A stretch of 64,000 nucleotides of DNA, taken from positions 34,815,047-34,879,046 of the forward strand of contig OZ020489.1 in the NCBI GenBank assembly GCA_963971405.1, written 5' to 3'. The notes beneath the pieces are model-generated. The model did not search any database and was not told the origin of the DNA. It was given only the letters and a program-made list of their open reading frames with translations. This stretch comes from Psococerastis gibbosa (lineage: Eukaryota; Arthropoda; Insecta; Psocodea; Psocidae). This document shows, piece by piece, positions 36,401 through 44,849 of this stretch. Positions within the stretch are counted from its first letter, which is position 1, and each line of letters starts with the position of its first letter. The translations under genes and the position numbers were made by a program.

Positions 36401-38191
36401 AGAATCACTGGGCTCCGTCACTATGACAACAATGTTGCTCCGCTGCAATATATACAAACACAACAATTTAATTAATAATTTAACTCGGCCAAGCTTTTAT
36501 CTAATTATAATTCTTCTAATTTTGAATCATCTGCTGGCGGTGGAGGTAATTTTATGGTATAGCTCCATCGCCTTTTTTAAATAATAAGTATAGCCTATTC
36601 TGTGATGATTTGACTAAATATTGATTATAAATTTGGGTCTTTCTAAACTGTACTTAAAGTACCTAATCCGCCCTAGTCTAATAAAATATTTCTTTGCTAA
36701 CCTCCAATGCTCTCTTAAGAAGTTTTGGGCTGCAAAATGACTTAATTTTGCATTTAAGGTTGATATAGGCTAGTTCAATGCCCAGGGCGCAGCAGTTATC
36801 AGTTGTGTCAAATAAATTTAGTTCATTAACGTACTGAAACAAAATATAAACAGTTTAGTATTGACCAAAACCCGTAGCCAGCCGTATTCTATTCTCGTAT
36901 ACCGAAACAATTAAAAGGGCTACTGTACTATAGTCCTGTAAATATTTGGTTAGACTATGTTAGTCTAACGCTAAGAATCTGAGATTCTGAGTAATGCCTT
37001 TTGGTCTCAGATACGATGACACGAGTTGGTGATAACGCTGGAACCGTCGTGCTGGGTGCTACAAAAAATGTATAATAAAATATATATATGTAACTTCATA
37101 TAATATATAATTATGGTATTCGCATATTATCAAAGAATATAAATTAAAATATTACAGCCCACAATGTAGGAGCATTTAGATTTTAGAAGTTTTTGGTTCT
37201 CCTGCATTAACAGTTGACAAGTGACAAATAGCCTTTTGCATACATGCTCCTCATGTGCCCAGCAGCATGGCACCTTTATAGTATGTCAGTGGTTTCCAAA
37301 CTTTAAAGGAAAGAAACCAATTTTCCGTTGTCCTCTTACCCAGTTTGTAAGGAAAAATAAATCAGTATACCTATCCAATACATTCCCATTTTTTTAATGT
37401 GTCAAAATTTTGACCTTTGAAAATGTGGCTAACAAGTATTTTAATATTGGAGCGGTGAACATTTTGCGAAAGACCCACTCTCAGCTCCTCGTCGAAGTCG
37501 ATTAGTTTGTTTCAGCCCTTCGATTTAAAGTTATTGTAATATATACATATAAGGAGCGTCAGAACTTAGAGGTACCTAGCCGGCCGCCTTACCAAGTTGA
37601 AACCCCCATGAACCCCCCCCCCCCTGGCTACGGCCTTGCCCATCAGTAGTTTAAAAGACATGTAACTAGCGCTCTGATTGGCTAATAATGATGTACAATT
37701 GATAACAGTAGCCTATAGGTATACTGCTACGCACGTGTATTAGTGTATTACGTCCAGACCTAGCTGACCAGAGTGAATCATTACTGTATTATGTCATTTA
37801 GGACAATAGTCAAAACAAAACCCATAACGTTTTTACTTTTTAGCCTGCAGTAGCCTTTATACAATATACTGTATATAAAATAAAAGTAGCAAATAAAAGT
37901 TAAAAAAGAGCACAGTATGTAGCTTACCGGCGATTTCTTCAGAAGTAGCGACAATGGTCTGCCAATGTCTCCCGTTGACCCACAAACAGTTATTTTCACC
38001 AAGTCTTTTGGTGTATCTTTAGGGGCATCTTTAGCGAGACAGGGCTCAGGCGCTTTGCAGTCTTTAGGAGGATTATCAGTTATGCACGGAGACGCGCTGT
38101 TACTCCTTATGTTTGGAAACGTCTGTCTCATTAAATTTTTGAAGAGAAAGGTATGATATTTTCCAACATTTACGAATAATTTCGATGACAT
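27339..38191 (-). CDS. Malate dehydrogenase-like protein, mitochondrial type, with lost catalytic residues (probable pseudoenzyme), eight exons
   Basis: Exons in gene order: 38191-37928, 36833-36702, 36442-36317, 33183-33066, 32574-32432, 31363-31231, 28530-28427, 27473-27339. All splice sites are AG/GT, all phases join, and there is one stop (TAA), giving 384 residues. The fold of mitochondrial MDH is followed from end to end: GSTGDIGRPLSLLLK (dinucleotide loop GxxGxxG), LNLFD (ribose-binding Asp), NIVVIVTEPSDSP, GKIVKEICESC, ISNPVSTMVP, MGITALDCLR, QVPVVGG, LVPLLS, TITTAYAAANFIETL, CAFV, DGIEEVL and NEFEQ. Kept: the NAD loop, the Asn of SNP, and the Asp and Arg of LDxxR. Lost: both arginines of the usual PRKPGMxRxDLF loop (TEPSDSPCGGDGNF here) and the catalytic His of GGHAG (GGTTA here). 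The N-terminus is basic with no acidic residue for about 35 positions, like a mitochondrial transit peptide, then a KD/AP-rich linker. An intact frame over eight exons with lost catalysis suggests a selected non-enzymatic or altered role, not a pseudogene. The start is ATG at 38191; an in-frame TTG lies two codons upstream. Confidence 0.88.
27660..28365. repeat. Large foldback element in MDH-like intron 7
   Basis: GTGGCGGAGCGCGC at left, CACGCTCCGCCACTG at right. Inner arms GGGCAAACCGGAGTCGCCGATATTCC-like (27729) and its inverse (about 28093-28123) flank AT-rich sequence. No ORF of note. It lies between MDH-like exons 7 and 8. Confidence 0.75.
28427..28530 (-). CDS. MDH-like exon 7
   Basis: Acceptor AATATTATAG, donor GAG|GTAAGA. 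With one base from exon 6 it reads KGEQGVQQCAFVATPHWL then CPVRLCRDGIEE, matching KGVxECxFVxS....YFSTPLLLGKxGIEE of MDH. It abuts the right end of a foldback insertion (27660-28365). Confidence 0.85.
28658..28934. mobile_element. hAT-like MITE, family C, in MDH-like intron
   Basis: CAGTGGCGGCGCCAG ... GTAGCGCCGCCACTG; flanks CGAGCCTA and CGAGCTTG (6 of 8). Begins 128 bp upstream of MDH-like exon 7. Confidence 0.88.
28965..29120. repeat. Short foldback MITE, same family, MDH-like intron 6
   Basis: GGGGCCACCTACAATGGCC ... AATAATCGCCATATTAGGCCC with core GCAATTTTGAATAGCATTTT and ATTGTTTACATTTTTAATCC. Left end diverged. Confidence 0.65.
29155..29597. mobile_element. Related foldback MITE with ATTCCAC termini, MDH-like intron 6
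   Basis: GGCGGGTATTCCACATTCGT ... GTACGCATGTGGAATGGGCGCC-like end, and inner arms AATTATGAAATTGAAGGACA / TGTCCTTCAATTTCATAATT. The centre shares GATCAATGATC and AAAATGGCGTCATGGGATAT with the Harbinger-like family, so the two are chimeric relatives. Confidence 0.8.
29772..30113. mobile_element. Harbinger-like MITE, left tip lost
   Basis: Same family: GACGTGGTAGCAGACATTC at 29774 and its inverse at about 30062, ending TAGCCCTAGCCGGTCAATGG AATGGGCACC. Left of 29772 the sequence diverges (CCTTATGCACATACG), the same junction as in 41097-41110, so it may be a subfamily edge. Confidence 0.82.
30361..30582 (-). mobile_element. tRNA-derived SINE, second copy, MDH-like intron 6
   Basis: On the minus strand: ATGTAGAGTAGTGGTACGGA (A box), GACTTTCACCCGAAAGGTTG, then GGTTCGAGTCC (B box intact, 30519-30529). 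The body matches 46860-46992; the tail is an (ATT)n-like run at 30361-30380. Confidence 0.87.
31017..31032. repeat. (TA)n microsatellite in MDH-like intron 6
   Basis: Eight TA units. Similar short TATATA runs lie at 31652-31670 and 34656-34668. Confidence 0.9.
31231..31363 (-). CDS. MDH-like exon 6
   Basis: Acceptor GAACATTTTAG, donor AAAG|GTAGAT. Encodes LTEGLRAAVTEVEKAGGTPT then TTAYAAANFIETLCKVIK, aligned with the family's LTxRxQxAGTEVVKAKAGxGSATLSMAYAGARF helix; the insert is shortened. Confidence 0.87.
32432..32574 (-). CDS. MDH-like exon 5: LDxxR kept, catalytic His lost
   Basis: Acceptor CTGTCCACAG, donor AAG|GTAGAT. The split codon gives LDCLRCDSM (family LDVVRANTF), keeping the proton-relay Asp and one substrate Arg. 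Downstream, QVPVVGGTTADTLVPLLS replaces the family's VPVIGGHAGxTIIPLLS: the catalytic His is Thr. Confidence 0.88.
33066..33183 (-). CDS. MDH-like exon 4
   Basis: Acceptor TTTTTGTTTCAG, donor TTAG|GTAAG. AIITIISNPVSTMVPLACEV matches the family's AVIxIISNPVNSTVPIAAEV; the first Asn (of SNP) is kept, the second becomes Ser. Ends with MGITAL. Confidence 0.88.
34338..34655 (-). mobile_element. SINE-like retroposon, subfamily with a different 3' half
   Basis: Shares GGACCTCCTGATTATAGTGG and TTCCGAACCACTTGGGGAAC with family I but carries GTCAGCCTGGCGGG and GAGTGAGTCTGTTTGTTAAC at the other end. Copies: here, 19330-19635 (plus) and 15060-15345 (minus). Confidence 0.75.
35336..35455. mobile_element. 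hAT-like MITE family A, right end cut
   Basis: Starts CAAGGCCGTAGACAGG, holds G and C runs and the TATGTAATATCCAATGAAATTTC core, and stops at AATTCTGGC where the LINE fragment 35456-36062 begins, so the last bases of its right TIR are missing. Confidence 0.82.
35456..36062 (+). mobile_element. LINE fragment with RNase H domain
   Basis: Translation in broken frames gives LLEQLACKGWEHQFIWIKAH, VGIVGNEMADALAKEAT (RNase H C-terminal signature) and later CDTCPGSTETLQHILLECPS, a CCHC-like tail of I/R1/LOA-type non-LTR elements. Stops and frameshifts show decay. It begins abruptly within a family-A MITE. Confidence 0.8.
36120..36222. mobile_element. hAT-like MITE family A, left end lost
   Basis: Begins inside the core (GCGAATCGGATTTTGGGAGG), continues through TATGTAATATCCCATGACA and a C run, and ends ACCTGGCTACGGCCTTG. 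Confidence 0.82.
36317..36442 (-). CDS. MDH-like exon 3: substrate loop without arginines
   Basis: Acceptor ATATTGCAG, donor AAT|GTAAGT, 42 codons. NIVVIVTEPSDSPCGGDGNF occupies the position of DVVxIxAGVPRKPGMxRxDLF. No arginine is present between NIVV and KIVKEICES, so both substrate-contacting arginines of the mobile loop are missing; one residue is also deleted relative to the family. Confidence 0.85.
36702..36833 (-). CDS. MDH-like exon 2
   Basis: Acceptor TATTTTGTTTCAG, donor GAG|GTTAGC, 44 codons, phase 0 to 0. Encodes VNELNLFDTTDNCCALGIEL; LNLFD matches the LxLYD strand whose Asp binds the NAD ribose. The usual ADLSHIxT motif has become IELAYIN. Confidence 0.82.
37575..37640. repeat. 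Composite fragment: SINE 5' end joined to family A MITE end
   Basis: TAGCCGGCCGCCTTACCAAG (SINE head) runs directly into AACCCCCATGAACCC, a C run and CTGGCTACGGCCTTG (family A right end). Upstream of MDH-like exon 1's donor, in intron 1. Confidence 0.75.
37928..38191 (-). CDS. MDH-like exon 1: transit peptide and NAD loop
   Basis: 88 codons. MSSKLFVNVGKYHTFLFKN is rich in basic, Ser and aromatic residues with no acid, as in matrix-targeting peptides. The linker contains AKDAPKDTPKD. The exon ends KITVCGSTGDIGRPLSLLL plus KKSP; canonical MDH reads GASGGIGQPL here. Donor CCG|GTAAGC. Confidence 0.88.
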
Positions 38192-38680
38192 TTTCAACGG
38201 AAAATATTAAATTTTTTCACATAGGTTTGTATTTGAAATGGAATGTTTACTTTGGAATACTGATAAGTGGGAGTGGCGTTCCGTTCTCATGGCATGAATG
38301 AAAATGTTTTTTTTTTTTAAATTACGCCATAGCATTAGGCTTCCGCCATCATATTCCTGGCAGTTCAATACGGTACTACACAAAATCAGGTGAACCTCAG
38401 CTCTGTTTCTTGTTCGCCGACTCATGGTCTTAAGATTATTAGCTATTAGCCCATGTTGGCGAAGGGGTAGATCGTTCAGTGTAAGTTGCAATAACTACCC
38501 TTCAAACAATCTCAGAGAGTTATAGGTATTACCCAACAACGGTAGGATTGATTGCACATGGAACACTTTGATTATTCTAAAACATGCATTAGCGGAACAC
38601 TGAGTTTCTTCAGTTTTTAAAAGTATTCCAAGTGCCATCCTATCGTGGTCTCGTAGAAGGCACCGGGTTAAGAGTTTGGA

Positions 38681-38936
38681 GGCCGGCCGCCTTACCAAGT
38701 TGAATCCAGCGGACCAGAGCAGGTAGCCTATAAAGATGCAGATAACTAGTAGTGTGCACAGTGCCGGTAGGGAAACATGGTACGACTTGTCCTGGCCACC
38801 TCCGAACTAATCGTGTGACTTCACTGTGTTTCCCTAGTGGTTCGGAATCCACTATAATCAGGAGGTCCCCTGTCCTATGGGCCCACACCGTGGCCTGGGA
38901 CTGTGTCCAACCATACTACTATACTAAACGCCTACA
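38681..38936 (+). mobile_element. SINE-like retroposon, family I
   Basis: GGCCGGCCGCCTTACCAAG ... CCATACTACTATACTA. Flanks AGAGTTTGGA (38671-38680) and AGAGTTTAGA (38937-38946) match at 9 of 10. Located between the MDH-like and PSME3 starts. Confidence 0.85.
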
Positions 38937-39412
38937 AGAGTTTAGAGAGTTTCAGGGTGGCTTGTCACAGCTTTCTCATGCAACGGTATGGATGAGGAGC
39001 GAATGTTGAATGGATGGGAAGGCGGTTACGTCCGTATACCTACTTTTTATTATTTATTGTTTTATAATACTGTATTATGGGTTAATTCGCCCATATGGAA
39101 AATAAAGACAATTTTCCTTCTTTCTTTCTATGATTACAATAAGCTATACGGTACATGATTGAATAGGCTAAGTCGGAACTTAAAAAAAAGTCAAGTTCTC
39201 TTTTGAAGAATGTAGGATGAACAAAATTATGCATCTGTTGGCATAGACTAAAAGGTTCGTGACATCAGCTTCCACTGTGAGCCATATATCTTGCCCACTA
39301 TGTCAACCCTTATACACTTTACAGCCACTGCCCTCTGTTGCATAAACCAAATTTGGAGAGTAAATAGGTACCTACACATATGTAACCTCTTATTCTGGCT
39401 GTAAAGAATATC

Positions 39413-39706
39413 CTAAATATTGTAATGTACAAATATATGTTTTGCTGGGTCAAAACGGGTTGGGTAAGTAGCCCTTAATGCAGGTTTTGATGCGGTCATG
39501 AGGTCATTGAATGTAGCAACAGCCGATGCCCAGAGTTCACTTTGACAAGGTGGTAGGTCAAATTCCAAAAAAGCACAGTTTTCTATAAGCTTTGCCGATG
39601 CTCTCCAAATATCAAGATCGGTGCATAAGCCTATTATATAGGCACAAAAAACAAGGCTGAAATGGTTGCATCGCTGTTTACCCTGCCTGAATTTATTTAA
39701 ACGCAA
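39413..39706 (-). CDS. Unrecognised ORF, possible terminal exon
   Basis: Open for 98 codons in the gap between the head-to-head MDH-like and PSME3 genes. The C-terminal two thirds have protein-like composition (WRASAKLIENCAFLEFDLPP, LWASAVATFNDLMTASKPAL, TRFDPAKHIFVHYN). Two possible acceptors precede it (AACCATTTCAG near 39665 and TATATAATAG near 39630), so it could be a last exon. I do not recognise the family and saw no upstream exon, so it may also be chance or an old retroelement piece. Confidence 0.3.
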   Translation of the reverse strand: MRLNKFRQGKQRCNHFSLVFCAYIIGLCTDLDIWRASAKLIENCAFLEFDLPPCQSELWASAVATFNDLMTASKPALRATYPTRFDPAKHIFVHYNI

Positions 39707-40073
39707 AATATGGGCTGTGTAGCAGAGCTTTGTTGGCTTGTTTGATAATAAATTTGAAAAAATAACTTAAATCTGCAATTTTAATGACATTTAGAAAGCG
39801 CTACAATGATAACATCAAAAAACCCCAAAGAATTGGCGCCAATTTTGATGTCGGAGGGTTGGCCAACGTAAACAAATGCTATCCAGTTTTTGCTTGTTTT
39901 GTTGGCTTCATATTTCATAACTTCATGATGGCCGCTGTTACTTTGTAAATTTTTAGTAATATTTAGATTTTGAGTATTTAATAATCTATTATAAATTAAA
40001 ATTGATTGATCAGGTTAAAAGGCTTTGTTAGCCAACCTTATTGTTTTATTCATTCTAATTTGAAAGCCGGAGA

Positions 40074-43000
40074 ATGTCTAAGAACAACGCTGCCAGTAAG
40101 GTATGAGTAATTGGTTTGCAATGCTTTATACAGCAATGTAGTGTACACTTATGCATTGGTTCTGACCGCATTTTAAATTAAAATTATGTTATTAAGACTT
40201 TTCTAGTGTTGTGAAGGTTAAATATAATGCTGAAGGTTGCTGCTTCTAGTTTGAAGGTATCCTATATAAACGCTTATCCCATAAATCTGTGCTCCTCGTG
40301 TTGACTCATGGATTTAACAAGATTAGGTTAAAAGTTTAGTTGTCACTTACCTAGAAATCCAGCGTACTAAATTGTCGGGAATTTATATGAGCTAGCCTTT
40401 TTTATCACTGCATTTTTTTTTATCAAAGGATCAAACAGCCATGTGTTAAAGTTTTAAAGTGGCGACACCAAGCGGTCAAGCCAAACGGTGCCGAATACAT
40501 ACAGTATCTCTACTGTAATATTGTTCTGTACGTGGGCATAATGGCCTAATATATTATTTATTCACTCATTCATCAGGTTGAGGTTAGGGACTAATGAGGG
40601 GCTCATTACTTGTGTGCTCAGGTGTAACCTATGCCCCCTGGCCCCTACTGGGAAATCGTTTTTAAAATTAGGTGACAAATAAATTGTTTTGAATAAGTTT
40701 TTGGCTTTGTTTAATCAATGAAATTGGAAATCGTCATCCATAAGCACAATGAAAATTGCTGTTATCAATAAGAAATAGTCGAATTTACAAAATTAATGCA
40801 TTCACAAAGCAAGGAGCCTCACATCATAAAGCCAAGGTGAGCCAAGGGGTTACGCCGCCTTAAGGTATCACTTGAGAGGTTGCGCATAGTATATACACAT
40901 TTAACTCACTCGTACCTAATGAGCAAAGGCCTACCACCCCAATGCAACCAATGAGCTTACCTGCTATCCTTACTCACAGATTGCCGACTATCGGTACAAT
41001 GTACGAAATAAACTCTACACTCCCTCTAATCCTGGGAGACGACACTAGCAATGTCATCTCACTTTTGGCGGGGTTTCCACCGACCTCTCATTGCATAATG
41101 CACATACGTTGACGTGGTAGCAGACATTCAAGACTTAGGCGGGGTTTTCCACCGACCTCTCATCATCCAAAGGTGTTCTGTTCACAAATAGAAGAAATGT
41201 TTCTCCACCTGACCTACTGCTAAATGATGTAAACATAAAATGGTTCAACGAGGCGAAATACCTAGGTATTGTGTTGGACTCAAAACTCAAATTAATAGTG
41301 CAACAAACAAAGCAACCGCGGCGCAGGCCCAACTATCTTCGCTGCTAGGAAACAAATCAAAACTGTCTTTGAGAACAAGAAAATACTTTACGAATCCTTC
41401 ATCAGACCATCTATGCTATATGGTAGTGAAGTGTGGGGTGCAGCCTCCCAAACGCAACTAAAAAGACTGCAGACGGCCCAAAACAAAGTAATGAGGCAAA
41501 TCACCGACGCCCAATACTACGTCCGCAACTCAATCATTGCCCGCGACCTAGAAGTTCACCCAATAAAGCAAATACATCGTTGACAAAGCGCTAAAACGAT
41601 AGCAGCAGCATCGGATAACCTCTACGTTAATTCTCTAGGACAACAAGACACGGCACGAGTGTTAAAGTCTCCTTCAATAATCACAACGGAGCGATACCAA
41701 CGGCACTGGTCTACTAAAAGTTGGAGAACTCCTCAAGAGAACACCCCAAGAGGATTATTTTGATTACTGAATTTTTTTAAACATTTTAAACTTTTAAGTA
41801 TTCTGATCATTTCATCATTTTTAGTCATTTAAACATTTTATGCTCATTTAATCATTTTATGTCTATTTTAAAAGTGGTATCAAAGACCGGAACTATAAAT
41901 TAATTTCTTTTGTAGAAATACAAGATATCAGAGTAAAGACTGAAAGGTCGACGCCTGAAAACACCTCAAGACAACAACAACAACAACGACCTCTCATTGC
42001 AGAATGCAAATGACATTGACGGAAATTTGAATTTTTCTTTTTATAGAAATCTATTAAAATGTTTGTACTTAACATATCCCATGACGCCATTTTTTAATTG
42101 TAGTTTGTTTGTGATTTTACTTTATGATCATTGATCAATTTTAACTACGGCATAGAGTAAAACAAAAATTTCCGTCAATGTCATTTGCATTCTGCAATGA
42201 GAGGTCGGTGGAAACCACGCCTTTATTAATGATATCTGCTACCACGTCAACGTATGTGCATTCTGCAATGAGAGGTCGGTGGAAACCACGCCTTCAGCCA
42301 TTTTCCAGCACACACGGGGCATAGGTTACCATGATTTTACTTTACAATTGTACAATAATTCTTTTTGGAATGATTTCTAATTTAAAATGATCTATTGCTT
42401 TTTAGGTACAAGAATATAAAGATGCACTTAAAACCAAAGTAAGTATTTAAATGTGTATTTTAATAATTGGGAACAGGACGATGAGTAAGTAGCTTTACAA
42501 TACAATACAATGTATATTTCTTTTAAATTATACAATACATGTAACGATTTTGGACAGTAGTTCTGGAAGCTTGACAGTTAAGAATTTTTGTTTCTACTAT
42601 TTGTGTACCGGACTATGAATTCTAGCACCCCGAAATTTGTCACGATTTTGCTTTACTAAGCCTATTGTAATTTATATTGTACTTAGTCCTTTCCCAAGTG
42701 GGTAAAATGAAAGTGAGTTCTAGTTTTTTATGTGTCAAAACTTCGGATATAATGTATATTCTGACCGATCCTCTGGCTAGGCGCGACATTATTCAGAAGC
42801 ACTAATTTACATACAAAAACATACGTTAATGTTATTTTTATTTTATGTTATTTTAGGCAGAAGACCTTGTCTTAAATGGCTTCCCAGAGAAGATTATGCA
42901 ATTAAATGAGCTACTCAAGGCGCCAGTTTTAAATAATAAAAATCTCGAGGAGATTCATGAGGACTTGAACGTTCCTGTTCCTGAACCAATACTACTGAAC

Positions 43001-44600
43001 AACAGCGAGGGCAGCGCGGCGAAGCGTCCGAGGATAGAGCCTAAGTGCTCCTGTATTGGTGTCGACGGTACTAGGGTGATCCTGCTGCCAAATGGTAAGA
43101 CTAATAATTTTATGTTTTTTAATTTAATAAAGGAACGCCAGTTTTGTATTGTCATTTTGTGTTTAAGCGAACCATGTGATTTGCCTGTTCTCACTTTGTA
43201 TCTCTGCCTCGATCTTCCTCTTCGTTTACCCTCCTATTCTCTTGCTCTTAATCAGTGCCTGTTTATAATAATTTACGTTGGTAATTTCAGGAATTGTTCC
43301 ATGTAATAAAACATTATGTGAACTAATAGGCATTGTGAAGCCGCACATTCGAGGACTAGTTGAAGACGCCAACATGGTCAAGATGTGGATTTCGTATATG
43401 ATTCCCAAAATAGAGGACGGCAACAACTTCGGTGTTTCCATCCAGGAAGAGACCCTAGCTGAAGTCACTGCTGTCGAAAGCGAAGGCGCCGTCTTCTTCG
43501 ACCAAATTTCGCGTTACTTTGTTTCAAGGTAACTGGGTTTGGACATATTTCACGAGTTAAACCGACTGTGCTAGTTGAGAAATACAGTAGACTATTGTCT
43601 ACCATATAGGATAATCCGATCATTCTTGCGGGCAATTGTGTAATGTTCTGAAGAGATTTTTATGGGCCTAGGCCATCCTGTAGTGGCCCATTGGTCCTTG
43701 CCCAATGCCAACGACGCCATGAATGTTTGGCCATTGGCAGAATGGTAAACGTACTCGATGACAAGCTACACCTGCAACAAGCGATAATGGACGGGCTGAG
43801 CCAACTATAGAGGTGGGCCGTTCTCGGTTTTCTCGCGAACATGCGTTCTCAGTTCAAGTGATTCAAAAAGAACGGTTCTTATTCTTTTAAGAGCCGGTTC
43901 ATGGCTTCGGCTCAATCCCAACACTTGCAACTGGTTCATTAATCACTGGTTGATCATTGCCTATACAGTTCTTATACAGAACCAGTTCGCCAATGGTTAG
44001 CGACTTGCGTTCGCGAAAGGAGCCAACATTTCCCTGTACTTAGCTTTTGTAAAAATAAGTAACAAATATTATCATGAATACGTGCTGCTATTTTTCAGTG
44101 GAATAAGAACTTATTTTACGTAAGTGGCGACCACTTCATATACCATTTTGAATTGCGTTCTTCAAGAACCTAATATTTTTGTAGTCGGGAACTGGTTCAT
44201 CTAGTTCATGGCTCAAGATCCGTTCTAAAAACCGGCTCAAGAAAGAACGACACACCTCTAGAGACAAGCTTACCATTGACGCAATGAAACAGGCGGGAGC
44301 GTATATAGTTCGGGTACGAGTCTAGGATAGGTGTAAAGCTCCCTAATCCGCTAGCTAGTTGGCTGAATAATAAAATATACCTTTCCTTACAGGGGCAAAG
44401 TTGTTTCTAAAGTTGCAAAGTATCCCCACATCCAAGACTACCGCCGCGCCGTCTCGGAATTAGATGAGAAACAATACCTGAGCCTATGGCTGGTGATGTG
44501 TGAAGTGAGGAACAGGTACTGTACCTTACACGACCTTGTCATCAAGAACCTGGAGAAGATCAAGAAACCGAGGTCCGAGAACGCCCAGGGACTCTACTGA
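40074..44600 (+). CDS. PSME3: Proteasome activator complex subunit 3 (PA28-gamma / REG-gamma), five exons, complete
   Basis: Exons are 40074-40100, 42406-42438, 42857-43094, 43291-43528 and 44393-44600, each bounded by AG/GT with phases that join without a break (744 nt, 247 residues; the human protein is about 254). The family forms a nuclear ring that caps the 20S proteasome and stimulates ubiquitin-independent peptide and protein breakdown. Visible marks: the N-terminal four-helix start, PVPEPILLNN, a basic patch KRPRIEPK in the place of the family's nuclear-targeting insert, the near-invariant activation loop IEDGNNFGVSIQEET, then DQISRY, KYPHIQDYRRAVSELDEK, LRN-like EVRNRY and the C-terminal tail ending NAQGLY, where PA28-gamma proteins end in a similar tail that docks on the alpha ring. 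Start chosen at 40074 because MSKNNAASK splices in frame and no other ATG does. Its 5' end faces the MDH-like gene. Intron 1 is 2.3 kb and holds a nested LINE-in-MITE insertion. Family assignment is secure; the very short exons 1 and 2 are inferred from splice sites. Confidence 0.95.
41072..42290. mobile_element. Harbinger-like MITE (subfamily), split by a LINE
   Basis: GGCGGGGTTTCCACCGACCT at left, GAGGTCGGTGGAAACCACGC at right; the interior repeats the GACGTGGTAGCAGACATTC block. The LINE 41164-41986 is inserted at CGACCTCTCAT. Located in PSME3 intron 1. The right part contains a duplicated end (about 42180-42235 and 42255-42292). Confidence 0.85.
41164..41986 (+). mobile_element. LINE fragment nested inside a MITE
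   Basis: Degenerate reverse-transcriptase C-terminus in shifting frames: LNDVNIKWFNEAKYLGIVLD, SFIRPSMLYGSEVWGAAS, TQLKRLQTAQNKVMRQITDA. It ends in a (CAA)n tail and is bounded by an 11-bp duplication CGACCTCTCAT (41153-41163 and 41987-41997) taken from the TIR of the Harbinger-like element that it splits. Jockey/I-type by sequence feel; clade uncertain. Confidence 0.87.
42857..43094 (+). CDS. PSME3: PSME3 exon 3
   Basis: Acceptor TTATTTTAG, donor G|GTAAGA, ends in phase 1. Encodes the first long helix (AEDLVLNGFPEKI), the PVPEPILL strand and the acidic/basic linker with KRPRIEPK. The linker of the family is variable; here it is short and carries two cysteines (KCSC). Confidence 0.93.
43291..43528 (+). 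CDS. PSME3: PSME3 exon 4 (activation loop)
   Basis: Acceptor AATTTCAG, donor AG|GTAACT. Encodes helix 2 and the proteasome activation loop (IEDGNNFGVSIQEET), the most conserved segment of PA28 proteins, followed by AVFFDQISRYFVSR. Confidence 0.95.
43806..44260. mobile_element. hAT-like foldback MITE inside an older repeat, PSME3 intron 4
   Basis: Termini TAGAGGTGGGCCGTTCT and AGAACGACACACCTCTA with further inverted CGGTTC/GAACCG blocks. It splits an older dispersed repeat: left flank GAGCCAAC, right flank GAGACAAG, while the unsplit sister copy near 16682 reads GAGACAAG once, supporting an 8-bp duplication with two later changes. Confidence 0.8.
44393..44600 (+). CDS. PSME3: PSME3 exon 5 (C-terminus and stop)
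   Basis: Acceptor CTTTCCTTACAG. Encodes helices 3 and 4 and the tail SENAQGLY then TGA at 44598. The tail's last residues are those that insert into pockets of the 20S alpha ring in PA28 proteins. No AATAAA was noted immediately downstream; a dispersed repeat begins near 44850. Confidence 0.95.
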
Positions 44601-44849
44601 ACGGTAACACAAGACTACTTTCCGAATTGCAACAAAATTTTAGGTGTTTACGCAAGGAGGCAATCTTGCGCTTATATCCTCTGAATCCTTTTACATGTTT
44701 TTTGCACAGAATTAGAGAAGTGGCAGGCCTAGCACGATTACTGTGTTTATTTTACACTGGATTTGGAGTTAGTTTTACATTTAAATTCCTAGTAGACGAA
44801 GGCTTTATTATTATTATTATTTGAGAGGCTGTTTATGGATGTTGGCCTA

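Larger units (their letters stand above)
38192..40073. promoter_or_regulatory. Head-to-head intergenic interval between the MDH-like gene and PSME3
   Basis: The two start codons are 1.88 kb apart and diverge. The interval holds a SINE (38681-38936) and the unrecognised minus-strand ORF 39413-39706. No TATA box or CpG-rich patch could be assigned with confidence; promoters must lie here, but their positions are not visible. Confidence 0.4.
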
